Assembly (NCBI GenBank): GCA_017551705.1
Contig: JAFZLA010000008.1
Location: 57,059 to 121,058 of the forward strand
DNA: 64,000 nt
From: Treponema sp.
GTDB lineage: Bacteria > Spirochaetota > Spirochaetia > Treponematales > Treponemataceae
Direction of reading: 5' to 3'
Shown here: one piece after another, positions 7,675 through 15,906 of the stretch
Numbering within the stretch: position 1 is the first letter of the stretch
How the letters are laid out: each line of letters starts with the position of its first letter
The notes under the pieces: model-generated
The model's database searches: none
Seen by the model: only the letters and a program-made list of their open reading frames with translations
Told to the model about the DNA's origin: nothing
Made by a program: the position numbers and the translations under genes

Positions 7675-9213
7675 ATGAAAAAGTTTTTTGCCCTTTGCGC
7701 GGCCCTTGTTATTTGCGCTTCTCTTTGGGCGGACGAACGATGGACAATCAGCGACGTTGTCTTTGAGTCGCAAGGCGGAACAAAAGTTTCGGCCTTAAAG
7801 CGAAATATAAAAGTCGACGCCGACCGTGTTTTTGAAAGCCGCCAAGAGCTTGACTCGTACATTGTCCAAATAAAGCAAACTCTCATAAACAAGCGCCTTT
7901 TTGAGAGCGTTCAAATAGACGTCGAGCAAAGCCCTGCGCAAGAAGGCCCGCAAGACCAGAAGGGCGCTGACGGCGTCCGTTCCGTGGCCATAAAAATCGG
8001 AACGGTGGACTCGCGCCATTTTCTTTTATTGCCCTATCCAAAATACAGCTCAAACGATGGCTTTGAATTCAAGGTAAAGCTTAAGGACGACAACTTTTTG
8101 GGACTGATGAATCCCCTCTCCGCGGACGTTTTTGTTCAGTATGAGCAAAAAGAAGGACAAAGCGACGACTTTGTGGCGGGCGCGAGCTTAAAATACCAGC
8201 TGCCCTTCTCCATGGGCCCCATCCAAGCCTCTTGGAACAACGACCTTTTCTTTAAGTACGCCTTTATCCGAAAAGAGCCCGAATGGAACCTAAAGACCGG
8301 CTTTACTTTTGTTATGCCCTTCAAGAACGTCGCGCTCCGCCTTGACTTGACCCAAGGCTTTGTCCGCGACGCCGACTACAAAGTCTTTGACGACGAACTT
8401 TACTGGACGGAGACCGCAAAGTTTTCCGTTCCGATCATTTTGGAACGCTTTGAAAAAATCGGAAACCTTGTCTACACCCCGGCCGCGCAAATCGACTGCA
8501 AATGGGACATGGACGGAATCGATTCCCGCGACGAAGACTTGATTTCTCCAAAGACGACATTTTCGCACGAGCTAAGCATCGGCCAAATCAACTGGGACGG
8601 AAACTTTAGGCGGGGCTTTTACGCAAGCGCCGAACAAAGCGCGGCCTACAACTTCAAGCTGAATGAATTCCAACCGGGCGTAAAAATTACCGCAAACGTT
8701 TTTGCCGCGTTCAAGCAAGCGGGCCTCAACAGCCGCCTTTTGATTTTTGCGGAGCGGAACACATACACCCGCTACGGATATCTTTTGCGCGGCGTGGCCG
8801 ACGACCAATATTTGGCGGGCGTTCCCCATACGCCAAACGGTTACGCCGCAAAAGGCGCGGCCGCCATGGTCCTTAACATTGACGTTCCGATTAAAATATT
8901 TTCAACTGATTGGGAAAAATGGGGCTGGCACAGGCTGCGCTCCTTTAACTTTGAACTGCAAGTCGCGCCCTTTGTCGACATAGCCTTGGCGGCCAACCGA
9001 GCCACCGGCCGCGTCTTTGATCCCCGCGACGGCTTTTACTGCGCCGGAATCGAAGTTCTTTTGTTCCCCCAAAAATGGAGGAGCGTCCAAATTCGCGCCA
9101 GCGCGGGCTTTGACATAGGCCGCTTGTTGTTAAAGGATTTTATCGACACAAGTTGGCGCGATTCCAAGTCCAGCAAAAAAGAGCTTACTATAGGAATCGG
9201 CTTGTTCTATTGA
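7675..9213 (+). CDS. Predicted outer-membrane beta-barrel protein with N-terminal POTRA-like domain
   Basis: From the ATG at 7675 the product starts with a signal peptide (MKKFFALCAALVICASLWA). Residues about 22-95 then resemble one POTRA domain (WTISDVVFESQGG, followed by a helix and RLFESVQIDVE). The remaining 400 residues are rich in alternating amphipathic strands and aromatic girdles, and the protein ends in GIGLFY with a terminal aromatic residue, as barrel proteins do. It looks like a reduced Omp85/TamA-like protein but is far shorter than BamA, and family assignment is inference. It follows rfbB by five bases and overlaps the convergent TPR gene by seven bases. Confidence 0.6.
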   Translation: MKKFFALCAALVICASLWADERWTISDVVFESQGGTKVSALKRNIKVDADRVFESRQELDSYIVQIKQTLINKRLFESVQIDVEQSPAQEGPQDQKGADGVRSVAIKIGTVDSRHFLLLPYPKYSSNDGFEFKVKLKDDNFLGLMNPLSADVFVQYEQKEGQSDDFVAGASLKYQLPFSMGPIQASWNNDLFFKYAFIRKEPEWNLKTGFTFVMPFKNVALRLDLTQGFVRDADYKVFDDELYWTETAKFSVPIILERFEKIGNLVYTPAAQIDCKWDMDGIDSRDEDLISPKTTFSHELSIGQINWDGNFRRGFYASAEQSAAYNFKLNEFQPGVKITANVFAAFKQAGLNSRLLIFAERNTYTRYGYLLRGVADDQYLAGVPHTPNGYAAKGAAAMVLNIDVPIKIFSTDWEKWGWHRLRSFNFELQVAPFVDIALAANRATGRVFDPRDGFYCAGIEVLLFPQKWRSVQIRASAGFDIGRLLLKDFIDTSWRDSKSSKKELTIGIGLFY

Positions 9214-10355
9214 GCGGACTCTTGGCCGGCGGGCGCTTGTTCTGCCGGTTGAGCGTAATCCAGCGCGGCTTTTTTGGCCGCGGCCGCCCAATACTTGTCG
9301 GGACAAGAAGAAGCCATTGTTTGCAAAAGGTTCATTCCAAAATTTAGCCAACCGTTTTGAATGGCGCTTTGAGCCATTTCGTAAAAGCCTTTCCATACGC
9401 CGTTTTTGTTTGCCCACGCCAAAACGTCTTCGTAGCGGCCGCATTCCTCAAAAAATCCTTCCAAATTTTTAAAGGTGTATTCAGGGTTTCGGTCGCGCAA
9501 GATTTCCAAAGTCCAAGTAAAGGCGCACACAACTCCGTCAGCGGTCATGTTCCAATAATCGCGGATCTTCTTTTGGCTCTTGTAAAACTGGCCCAACTCA
9601 AAGTAGGCCCTTATTGAGTTGACCGCGGAATATCGATGCAGCATAAAAAAGTAATTTACAAGGTCTTTTCTTTTTAGCCCAACGGTTCGAACCATAGCGC
9701 GCTTTGACGCCTCGTCCTTGTACAAGCCGTCGTTGGCGACGACCAAAAGCAAGTAGCTTTCCCATTCGTTTTGATTTCCGATTACCTTGGCCAAGTCAGC
9801 GGCTTCGTAATAGATGTCGTATTTTTGGGCGGGAACGTCCAGCAAGTCGATTTGCTTCATAGAGTTCTTTAGGAACTGCATCGCCAAATCGTACTCACCT
9901 TCCAGCCGGTAAATCTTTGCAAGCAAAAAGTCGCATTCAGGATATTCGTTTAGGCGCTTTAGGTACTCAAACAATTTGGGGAGGGAGTTGTCAAAATAAT
10001 CGGCTCCCTTTCGGTCAAGCCATGCGTTTATGATTTCCAAAGCCTCAAAGTCTTCGCGGTCTTTTAGCACAGGCATCAAGTCCGAAATAAAGGGACCCTT
10101 TTTTTTGACTTCGGGCGAGCTTAGAGTGTTTTGCATTACATAGCTGTTCCACTTTAGCTCTTTGCCGCGGGACTTTCTGGCGTCTTCGCACAAGGCGATG
10201 GCCTCGCCGTAATCGGCCCTGTCAAAAGCAACTTGGGCCTTGGCCAAAACGCGCCAGCTTTGCTCGCTGACCTTGGGCTTTACGGGATGCTGGGCGGACA
10301 AAAGTCCGCCAAGAGCCAACAATATTATTGCGGTAAAAAATACTTTCCTTTTCAA
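9207..10355 (-). CDS. Secreted TPR-like protein
   Basis: The 382-residue product has a signal peptide (MKRKVFFTAIILLALGGLLSAQ) and then helical pairs typical of tetratricopeptide repeats, such as AKAQVAFDRADYGEAIALCEDA and LAKIYRLEGEYDLAMQFLKNSM. The C-terminus is Ala/Gln/Pro rich. It is probably periplasmic and may scaffold other envelope proteins; no enzymatic motif was seen. Its ATG overlaps the ispG stop by four bases, so the two are translated from one message despite having no obvious functional link. Confidence 0.6.
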   Translation of the reverse strand: MKRKVFFTAIILLALGGLLSAQHPVKPKVSEQSWRVLAKAQVAFDRADYGEAIALCEDARKSRGKELKWNSYVMQNTLSSPEVKKKGPFISDLMPVLKDREDFEALEIINAWLDRKGADYFDNSLPKLFEYLKRLNEYPECDFLLAKIYRLEGEYDLAMQFLKNSMKQIDLLDVPAQKYDIYYEAADLAKVIGNQNEWESYLLLVVANDGLYKDEASKRAMVRTVGLKRKDLVNYFFMLHRYSAVNSIRAYFELGQFYKSQKKIRDYWNMTADGVVCAFTWTLEILRDRNPEYTFKNLEGFFEECGRYEDVLAWANKNGVWKGFYEMAQSAIQNGWLNFGMNLLQTMASSCPDKYWAAAAKKAALDYAQPAEQAPAGQESAQ

Positions 10356-11443
10356 AGCGAATTAAATTCCTCTTCAAAGGCATTATCGGCATCTTTTTCG
10401 TCAATTGTTCGGATTATTTTTCCTTTTTTAAATAAAATCGCCTTTCCGCCCGCTCCGGCAATGCCCAAATCGGCGTGCTTTCCCTCGCCGGGGCCGTTGA
10501 CCGCGCAGCCCATTATGGCCACCGTTACGTTCTTGGGGCTGGCCAAAAGGCGGCTCTGCCAGCGCTCCACAAAGGAATGCACGTCAAAGCCCTGCCTGCC
10601 GCACCTGGGGCAAGAAACTATTTGGACGCCGCCCGCCCTCTTTCCGCATTCGCGCAGGATTTCGCGACCGGCGATGACTTCGTTTTTGGGCGAAGAAGAA
10701 AGGCTTACGCGGATTGTGTTTCCGATGCCTTGTTCAAGCAGGCGGCTAAAGGCCAGCGTGGACTTTACGATTCCGCCTATAAGGGGCCCCGCTTCGGTGA
10801 CTCCAATATGCAGGGGAATGTCAAACTTTTTGGCGAACTCTTGGTTGCAATCCACGGTCTCTTGGACGCTCGAGGCCTTCATGCTGACAACAACCTGGTC
10901 AAAGGCCAGTTCGCCAAAAACTTTGCATTCTTCCGCGGCGGCCAAAGCCAAAGCCTGGGCGCGGCCTAGTTTTCCCGCCTCCACTTGCTCCCGCAATTCT
11001 TTGGGCAAGCTTCCGCTGTTCACGCCAATGCGAATGGCCGCTCTCTTTTGCTTGCAGGCGTTGACCACAGCCTCGACTCGGTCGCGGCCGCCTATGTTGC
11101 CGGGATTTATGCGTATGGCCGCCACGTCGCCCTTAAGGCATTCCAAGGCCAGCTTGTAGTCAAAGTGGATATCGGCCACCAGAGGCATTTGAGTGTTCGC
11201 GGCGATTTTGCAGAGGCCTTTTGCGCTGGCCTGGTCAGGAACGGCAAAGCGGATTATGTCGCAGCCAAGGCCTTCAAGCTCTTGAATCTGTGACAAAATC
11301 CGCTCAAATTTAGACGGATTGTCGTCAAGATCGTCGATGCCCTCTTTCCACATCGTTTGTATGGAAACAGGCTCTTCGCCCCCGATGCCAATCCGCCTAA
11401 CGCGGCCCGAGCCGCCTAGATAAACAGTTTTAGTATTAGTCAT
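10352..11443 (-). CDS. ispG: 4-hydroxy-3-methylbut-2-en-1-yl diphosphate synthase
   Basis: IspG (GcpE) is a 4Fe-4S enzyme of the MEP isoprenoid pathway that converts methylerythritol cyclodiphosphate to HMBPP. The 363-residue protein starts its TIM barrel with EEPVSIQTMWKEG and has IRFAVPDQ, VADIHFDYKLAL and INPGNIGG. The cluster ligands are in CPRCGRQGFDV and GCAVNGPGEGKHADLGI. It is the short bacterial form without the insert domain. It lies just downstream of atpK, behind two strong hairpins, the nearer ending 12 bases before the ATG. Confidence 0.95.
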   Translation of the reverse strand: MTNTKTVYLGGSGRVRRIGIGGEEPVSIQTMWKEGIDDLDDNPSKFERILSQIQELEGLGCDIIRFAVPDQASAKGLCKIAANTQMPLVADIHFDYKLALECLKGDVAAIRINPGNIGGRDRVEAVVNACKQKRAAIRIGVNSGSLPKELREQVEAGKLGRAQALALAAAEECKVFGELAFDQVVVSMKASSVQETVDCNQEFAKKFDIPLHIGVTEAGPLIGGIVKSTLAFSRLLEQGIGNTIRVSLSSSPKNEVIAGREILRECGKRAGGVQIVSCPRCGRQGFDVHSFVERWQSRLLASPKNVTVAIMGCAVNGPGEGKHADLGIAGAGGKAILFKKGKIIRTIDEKDADNAFEEEFNSL

Positions 11444-11455
11444 ACCAACACGCTA

Positions 11456-11525
11456 CGAGAATTGACTGGCGCTTTGCGACAGTTAATTCTCGCGTTTGCT
11501 AGTTTGCGATAGCAAACTAGCAAAC
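11456..11525 (-). other. Two strong hairpins between atpK and ispG
   Basis: Hairpin one pairs CGAGAATT (11456-11463) with AATTCTCG (11485-11492). Inside it are ACTG/CAGT and CGC/GCG stems around a TTT loop. Hairpin two is a perfect 14-bp stem: GTTTGCTAGTTTGC (11494-11507) pairs with GCAAACTAGCAAAC (11512-11525) around a four-base loop, and includes the atpK stop codon. No T-tract follows either on the minus strand, so they look more like RNA-stabilising or processing elements than intrinsic terminators. Confidence 0.7.
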
Positions 11526-11954
11526 AATCATTCCGAATACCATGCTGAACAAAGCGATGGTTTCGCAAAGACCTACTACCATGATGTAGTTGGTAAAGCC
11601 CTTTCCTGTTTCGCCAAGAGCGTCGCTGCCTGCGGCGCCGGCCTTTCCCTGAGCGACGGCTGACATGCACATTGACAAGCCGCAGGCGAATCCCATGCCA
11701 AGCAAGAAGCACTGTTTGGCAAGGTCCGCTCCGGCGGCGCTGGCCAACATTGTCTGCATCAACAAGAATCCGTAGATTGTCTGTGTCAACGGAGCGCCGG
11801 CGAATACTACCAAAAGGAAGGGAGCGGGCTTGTTGTTCAAGTAGCAGCGCTTCCAAGATCCAATGGCGCCCTGTCCGGCAATTCCAATTCCAATCGCGCT
11901 TCCCAAAGCGGCGATACCCATAACCACACCGGCTCCAATCATACCCCAGTTCAT
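11517..11954 (-). CDS. atpK: V-type ATPase subunit K (membrane rotor ring)
   Basis: Subunit K forms the ion-carrying ring of the V/A-type ATPase in the inner membrane. The 145-residue protein has four hydrophobic helices arranged as two duplicated hairpins, the 16-kDa form. The ion-binding carboxylate is Glu131 in the last helix (GLCETIALF). Thr57, Gln58 and Gln102 match in spacing the Thr64, Gln65, Gln110 and Glu139 sodium ligands known from Enterococcus hirae NtpK, suggesting Na+ coupling. A GGAG Shine-Dalgarno is present. Hairpins on both sides of the gene may raise its expression relative to the other subunits. Confidence 0.93.
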   Translation of the reverse strand: MNWGMIGAGVVMGIAALGSAIGIGIAGQGAIGSWKRCYLNNKPAPFLLVVFAGAPLTQTIYGFLLMQTMLASAAGADLAKQCFLLGMGFACGLSMCMSAVAQGKAGAAGSDALGETGKGFTNYIMVVGLCETIALFSMVFGMIVC

Positions 11955-11982
11955 AATTTCTCCTTACCACATATTGCGGTTT

Positions 11983-12034
11983 GCCGCTTTTTGCGGCGTT
12001 ATATTTCTTTTTTTAAGGCGGAACGCTGTCCGCC
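11983..12034 (-). other. Two hairpins between atpI and atpK
   Basis: GCCGC (11983-11987) pairs with GCGGC (11993-11997) around TTTTT, and GGCGGA (12017-12022) pairs with TCCGCC (12029-12034). They occupy the 94-base gap between atpI and atpK. On the minus strand they precede the atpK ribosome-binding site. Confidence 0.55.
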
Positions 12035-12048
12035 CTTTATGCAATTTT

Positions 12049-13986
12049 TTAAGAAGCGGTGTCGGCAAACGGCCGATACTTTGTTCCGCTCCAAGCCATT
12101 CCCAAGTGCTGGGAGAATTCCAATGTGTTCAAGCGGACGCCGTGAACGATTACCGAAAGCAAGTTCAGTATCATGTTGAGTCCGTGGCCGAACACCAAAA
12201 GAATCACGCCAAACACAACCATTGTCAATTTGCCGAACATCGGGCCTGCCATCGCGTTGACCGTTCCGCTGATCGCCGCACCTGCCAAGGCCACCGCCCA
12301 CAAACGAATGTAGGACACGATGTCCGAGAACACGTTGACGATTCCAAGGAACACGCTGATGATGTTCTTGAGGCTTTCCAATATGGATTTTCCGACGCTT
12401 CCCTCGTAGTTTGAGAAGATGAAGTTGAGCGTAAAGCCAAAGGCCAACAAGCCCAAACAAGCGGTTGGGAAATAAGACGGAACCATATATCCGAACAAAT
12501 TGACAGGCTCGCCGTTGTCCATAAGCGGGAACACGTAGTTGACGCCGTCGGCGACAACCATGCTGAGCACGACGTAGAAAGTTCCCCAAAGCTGCAAGAG
12601 CGCGCCAAAGTCGCCCAAACATTTAAGGCTCTTTCTGTGCGCGGCCGTGCAAGTTATGTGCGCCACGCTAAGCTGGATCAAGGCAAGTATAAAGCAGAAG
12701 ACCTGCTGGTTCTTGTCGGCCAAGCTCTTTGCCGCCTCCGCCTGCATTCCCAAAGCGACAAGCTTGGGCTGCGAGAAGATTCGGCTTGAGATTTGGATCA
12801 AAACCGGCGGCAATTTTTCCGCGGGAATTCCAAACCAAGAGCAAGTCAACACGCCCCACACTCCGGTGCAGAGGCCCAAGAGGACGACCAAAACCGGAAG
12901 CGACTTGGCTCCCTTCTTTGCCTTTGCCAAAAGCAAAAAGCCCACAAGCGCGATGAGCGCGCCGTAGCCCGCGTCCGCGAAAATCATCGCGAAGAATACG
13001 CAGAAGAAAAGCAGAAACCAAGACGAGATGTCAAACTCGTGGTAGCCGGGCGTTACGTCCAAGAAGTCCGTAAGCGGATAAATCAAGCTTACCAACTTGT
13101 TGTTCTTGAGCTTTGTCGGAACGTTGTCCTCTTCGGCGGGATCGTCGGCCGACATGGCCCAATGGTTCTTGGCGCAAGCGTCCTTAAGGGCTTGCATGGA
13201 GTCCACGGGAACGTAGCCGGTAAGCCAAGAAAGCGTAGTGTTGTTTTCCTCGGCTTCCTTTTCCATTCCCGAATAGACGTTCTCAAATTCGATGTCCTTT
13301 TCCAAAGTCTTTTGGGCGGCTTCGATGGCCTTAAGGTAAATGGCGTTGGCCGCCAAGTCCTTTTCGATCTGGGCCGTCTCAGCCTCGTAAGCCTTTATGT
13401 CCGCCGCGATTTCTTCGGTGGACTTTTCGGGCATCACAACCTGATAGGCTTCGGGAGGAAGGCCCGCCGGACGTTCGGCGTCCTTGCTTTCCAAAATCAC
13501 CAAGAAGCGCTTTCCGCTCTTGGACGAGTTGACAAGCAGGGCCTTTACGTCTTCGCCGATCGTTCGGTACTTGTCGGCGGGAATTTCGTACATCGAAAGG
13601 TTGATTCCCTTTTGCGACAAGTATTCAAAGTCGGCGGGGTTTACGGTTCCCCAAGCGGCCAAGCGGTCAATCTCGGTGGCCGAGGCCGCGATTTTTTCCA
13701 AAAGGCTCTTTTTGCGTTCGGTCAAGTCAATCGCAAGCTGCGCTTTTTTAATCGCGTCTTCCTGCGAAAGCTCGGGGAACACAGTCTTTTTGGGGAGCTT
13801 GATTTCTCCCAAGTAGCCTACGGCGCTCTGCAACTTTGCGTAGTCGTTCTTGAGCGCGGCCAGCTTTTCGCCCTTGCCTTCGATAGGCTCAAGGTGAACC
13901 AAGCCGGCCTTGCGCAAAGCTTTTAGAGCGGCCTCTTTTTCCCTGTCCAAAATTACAAGGGAAACTTTTTTCATCGGCGTAATCAT
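12049..13986 (-). CDS. atpI: V-type ATPase subunit I (stator membrane subunit a)
   Basis: Subunit I carries the ion half-channels next to the K ring and anchors the peripheral stalk. The 645-residue protein has the expected two halves. The N-terminal cytosolic part (about 1-330) is rich in coiled coil, for example KAQLAIDLTERKKSLLEKIA. The C-terminal membrane part has seven or eight helices, including the conserved YIRLWAVALAGAAISGTVN with its essential Arg and FGHGLNMILNLLSVIVHGVRLNTLEF. The ATG overlaps the atpD stop by four bases. Confidence 0.95.
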   Translation of the reverse strand: MITPMKKVSLVILDREKEAALKALRKAGLVHLEPIEGKGEKLAALKNDYAKLQSAVGYLGEIKLPKKTVFPELSQEDAIKKAQLAIDLTERKKSLLEKIAASATEIDRLAAWGTVNPADFEYLSQKGINLSMYEIPADKYRTIGEDVKALLVNSSKSGKRFLVILESKDAERPAGLPPEAYQVVMPEKSTEEIAADIKAYEAETAQIEKDLAANAIYLKAIEAAQKTLEKDIEFENVYSGMEKEAEENNTTLSWLTGYVPVDSMQALKDACAKNHWAMSADDPAEEDNVPTKLKNNKLVSLIYPLTDFLDVTPGYHEFDISSWFLLFFCVFFAMIFADAGYGALIALVGFLLLAKAKKGAKSLPVLVVLLGLCTGVWGVLTCSWFGIPAEKLPPVLIQISSRIFSQPKLVALGMQAEAAKSLADKNQQVFCFILALIQLSVAHITCTAAHRKSLKCLGDFGALLQLWGTFYVVLSMVVADGVNYVFPLMDNGEPVNLFGYMVPSYFPTACLGLLAFGFTLNFIFSNYEGSVGKSILESLKNIISVFLGIVNVFSDIVSYIRLWAVALAGAAISGTVNAMAGPMFGKLTMVVFGVILLVFGHGLNMILNLLSVIVHGVRLNTLEFSQHLGMAWSGTKYRPFADTAS

Positions 13987-14597
13987 GCTGTCTCCTCCCC
14001 TGTCTTTTGTTGCAGTTTCTTTTTAGAAATCTTTGAGCGAACTACGGCCGCGACCTGTTCGTCTCCAAGATATACCGTAATCTTCTTTATGTTCGCCTTT
14101 GTTTCGGGAATCTTTACCTTTTCGAAAAGATTCACGCGCTGAGTTGTAACCCTCAGCTCTTGCGAAAGCAGGCGAACTTGTTCTTCTAGCGTGTCAGCCT
14201 CAAGGTCCAACGAAAGCGCCTTTTCCATGCGGTCGGCGGCCAAGTCAATCCACAAGGGGGTTGAATAAAGGTCGTAGTCTCCGCGCGAAAAATCCGCTCC
14301 CTCGTAAACAGGAATAGTGACGCCCGCTATGTTGCCCGTGCCTTTTCGGATATTTTTTACCGAAACCATGCCGGGCTTGAAGGCGTCCTTTTCGCCAAAT
14401 ACGCTTATCCAAACTTCAAATTCCTTTTCAAGGTTTTTGCGTTGTTCGCGCACTTCTTTGGCGCGCTCTTCTATCGAGCGTATTTCTGTTTGAAGCTGCT
14501 GCTTTTTGAGCGTGAGCGTAGGAAGATAGCGCTTGTACATTTTAAGCGCGTCTTTCTGGGCCTTGAGCTCGTTTTTTGTCAGCTTAATCTTCGCCAT
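13983..14597 (-). CDS. atpD: V-type ATPase subunit D (central shaft)
   Basis: Subunit D is the coiled-coil rotor shaft inside the A3B3 head, analogous to the gamma subunit of F-ATPases. The 204-residue protein starts with the family pattern KIKLTKNELKAQKDALKMYKRYLPTLTLKKQQL. A second long helix near the C-terminus (LEEQVRLLSQELRVTTQRVNLFEKV) completes the antiparallel coil. It is 16 bases after atpB and overlaps atpI. Confidence 0.93.
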   Translation of the reverse strand: MAKIKLTKNELKAQKDALKMYKRYLPTLTLKKQQLQTEIRSIEERAKEVREQRKNLEKEFEVWISVFGEKDAFKPGMVSVKNIRKGTGNIAGVTIPVYEGADFSRGDYDLYSTPLWIDLAADRMEKALSLDLEADTLEEQVRLLSQELRVTTQRVNLFEKVKIPETKANIKKITVYLGDEQVAAVVRSKISKKKLQQKTGEETA

Positions 14598-14613
14598 TCA
14601 GTTACCTACAAAC

Positions 14614-15906
14614 TTAACGAGGCCAGTGTTCCTCAATCAACTCCGTCTTGATTCCGACTTCGTCCTTGTCAAAGCAGTCCTTCAGAATCTTCCAGCCCAA
14701 GTCCAGCGCGTCTTCAAGCGCGATGTTCTTTGAAAGGTCCATCATCTCGCTTTCGAACATTTCGCCGTATTTGAGGAGCTTTTCGTCCCACGCGCTCATG
14801 TTGAAGCCCATGCTCTTCTTTTCGAGCGTGTCCTTGTATGAGGCGTAGAGGCGGATCATGCCGTCCATAAGGGCGCGGTGGTCGTTGCGGGTCTTGCCGT
14901 TCACGTTCTGCTTGAGGCGCGACAAAGATCCGAACGGCTCGATGCGGCCGCCCTTAAGGTAGTACTGGCCCTCGGTGATGTAACCTGTGTTGTCCGGAAC
15001 CGGGTGGGTTACGTCGTCGCCGGGCATCGTCGTTACGGCAAGGATTGTGACCGAGCCTGAGTCGGCAAAGTCAACGGCCTTTTCGTAGCGGGCGGCCAGC
15101 TGTGAGTAAAGGTCTCCCGGATATCCGCGGTTTGAAGGAACCTGTTCCTGAGTGATGGCGATTTCCTTCATCGAGTCGGCAAAGTTTGTCATGTCGGTAA
15201 GAAGGACCAAAACGTCCTTTCCCTGCAAGGCGAACTGCTCGGCTACGGCAAGCGAAAGGTCGGGAATCTTTTTGCATTCTACCGACGGGTCGGCTGCCGT
15301 GTGGACGAACATTACTGTTCGGCTCAAGGCGCCGCCGTTTTCGAGCGTGTTCTTAAAGTACAAGTAGTCGTCGTACTTAAGTCCCATTCCGCCCAAGATG
15401 ATTACGTCGACTTCGGCTTGCATGGCGATGCGCGCCAAAAGCTGGTTGTAAGGCTCGCCCGAGATTGAGAAAATCGGGAGCTTTTGGCTGACAACCAATG
15501 TGTTGAACATGTCGATCATCGGGATTCCGGTGCGGATCATGCGGCGCGCCATAATGCGCTTTGTCGGGTTGACCGAAGGGCCGCCGATTGTTACCAAGTT
15601 CTCGGCCAATGAAGGACCGTTGTCGCGGGGCTCGGCCGAACCGTTGAAGATGCGGCCAAGCAAGTTGTCGCTAAAGCTGACTTCCATTCTGTGGCCAAGG
15701 AATTTGATGTGGTCGCCGGTCGAAACGCCGCGGCCGCCAGCGAACACCTGGAGCGAAACGTTGTTGCCCTGGATGTTCGAGACCTCAGCCAATGACTTTC
15801 CGAATCTTGTCTCAATTTCGGCGAGCTCGCCGTAGGCCACGTCGTCGGCCTTAACGGTGATTACGCTTCCGTTGATAGATTCAATTTTGCTGTAAACTTT
15901 GTTCAT
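14614..15906 (-). CDS. atpB: V-type ATPase subunit B (regulatory nucleotide-binding subunit)
   Basis: Subunit B alternates with the catalytic A subunit in the hexameric head and binds nucleotide non-catalytically. The 430-residue protein contains [15 protein letters not shown], the family [16 protein letters not shown] region in place of a canonical P-loop, [15 protein letters not shown] and [22 protein letters not shown]. All are typical of V/A-type B subunits, and the length is normal. The start overlaps the atpA stop by one base. Confidence 0.96.
   Translation of the reverse strand: MNKVYSKIESINGSVITVKADDVAYGELAEIETRFGKSLAEVSNIQGNNVSLQVFAGGRGVSTGDHIKFLGHRMEVSFSDNLLGRIFNGSAEPRDNGPSLAENLVTIGGPSVNPTKRIMARRMIRTGIPMIDMFNTLVVSQKLPIFSISGEPYNQLLARIAMQAEVDVIILGGMGLKYDDYLYFKNTLENGGALSRTVMFVHTAADPSVECKKIPDLSLAVAEQFALQGKDVLVLLTDMTNFADSMKEIAITQEQVPSNRGYPGDLYSQLAARYEKAVDFADSGSVTILAVTTMPGDDVTHPVPDNTGYITEGQYYLKGGRIEPFGSLSRLKQNVNGKTRNDHRALMDGMIRLYASYKDTLEKKSMGFNMSAWDEKLLKYGEMFESEMMDLSKNIALEDALDLGWKILKDCFDKDEVGIKTELIEEHWPR

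Noticed and set aside
11440..11970. 176-codon minus-strand frame overlapping atpK
   Set aside because: Arg/Gly-rich shadow of atpK in another frame; atpK has all the expected membrane helices and ion-binding residues.
12793..13926. 377-codon open frame on the plus strand opposite atpI
   Set aside because: Antisense to clear V-ATPase subunit I motifs; no independent support.
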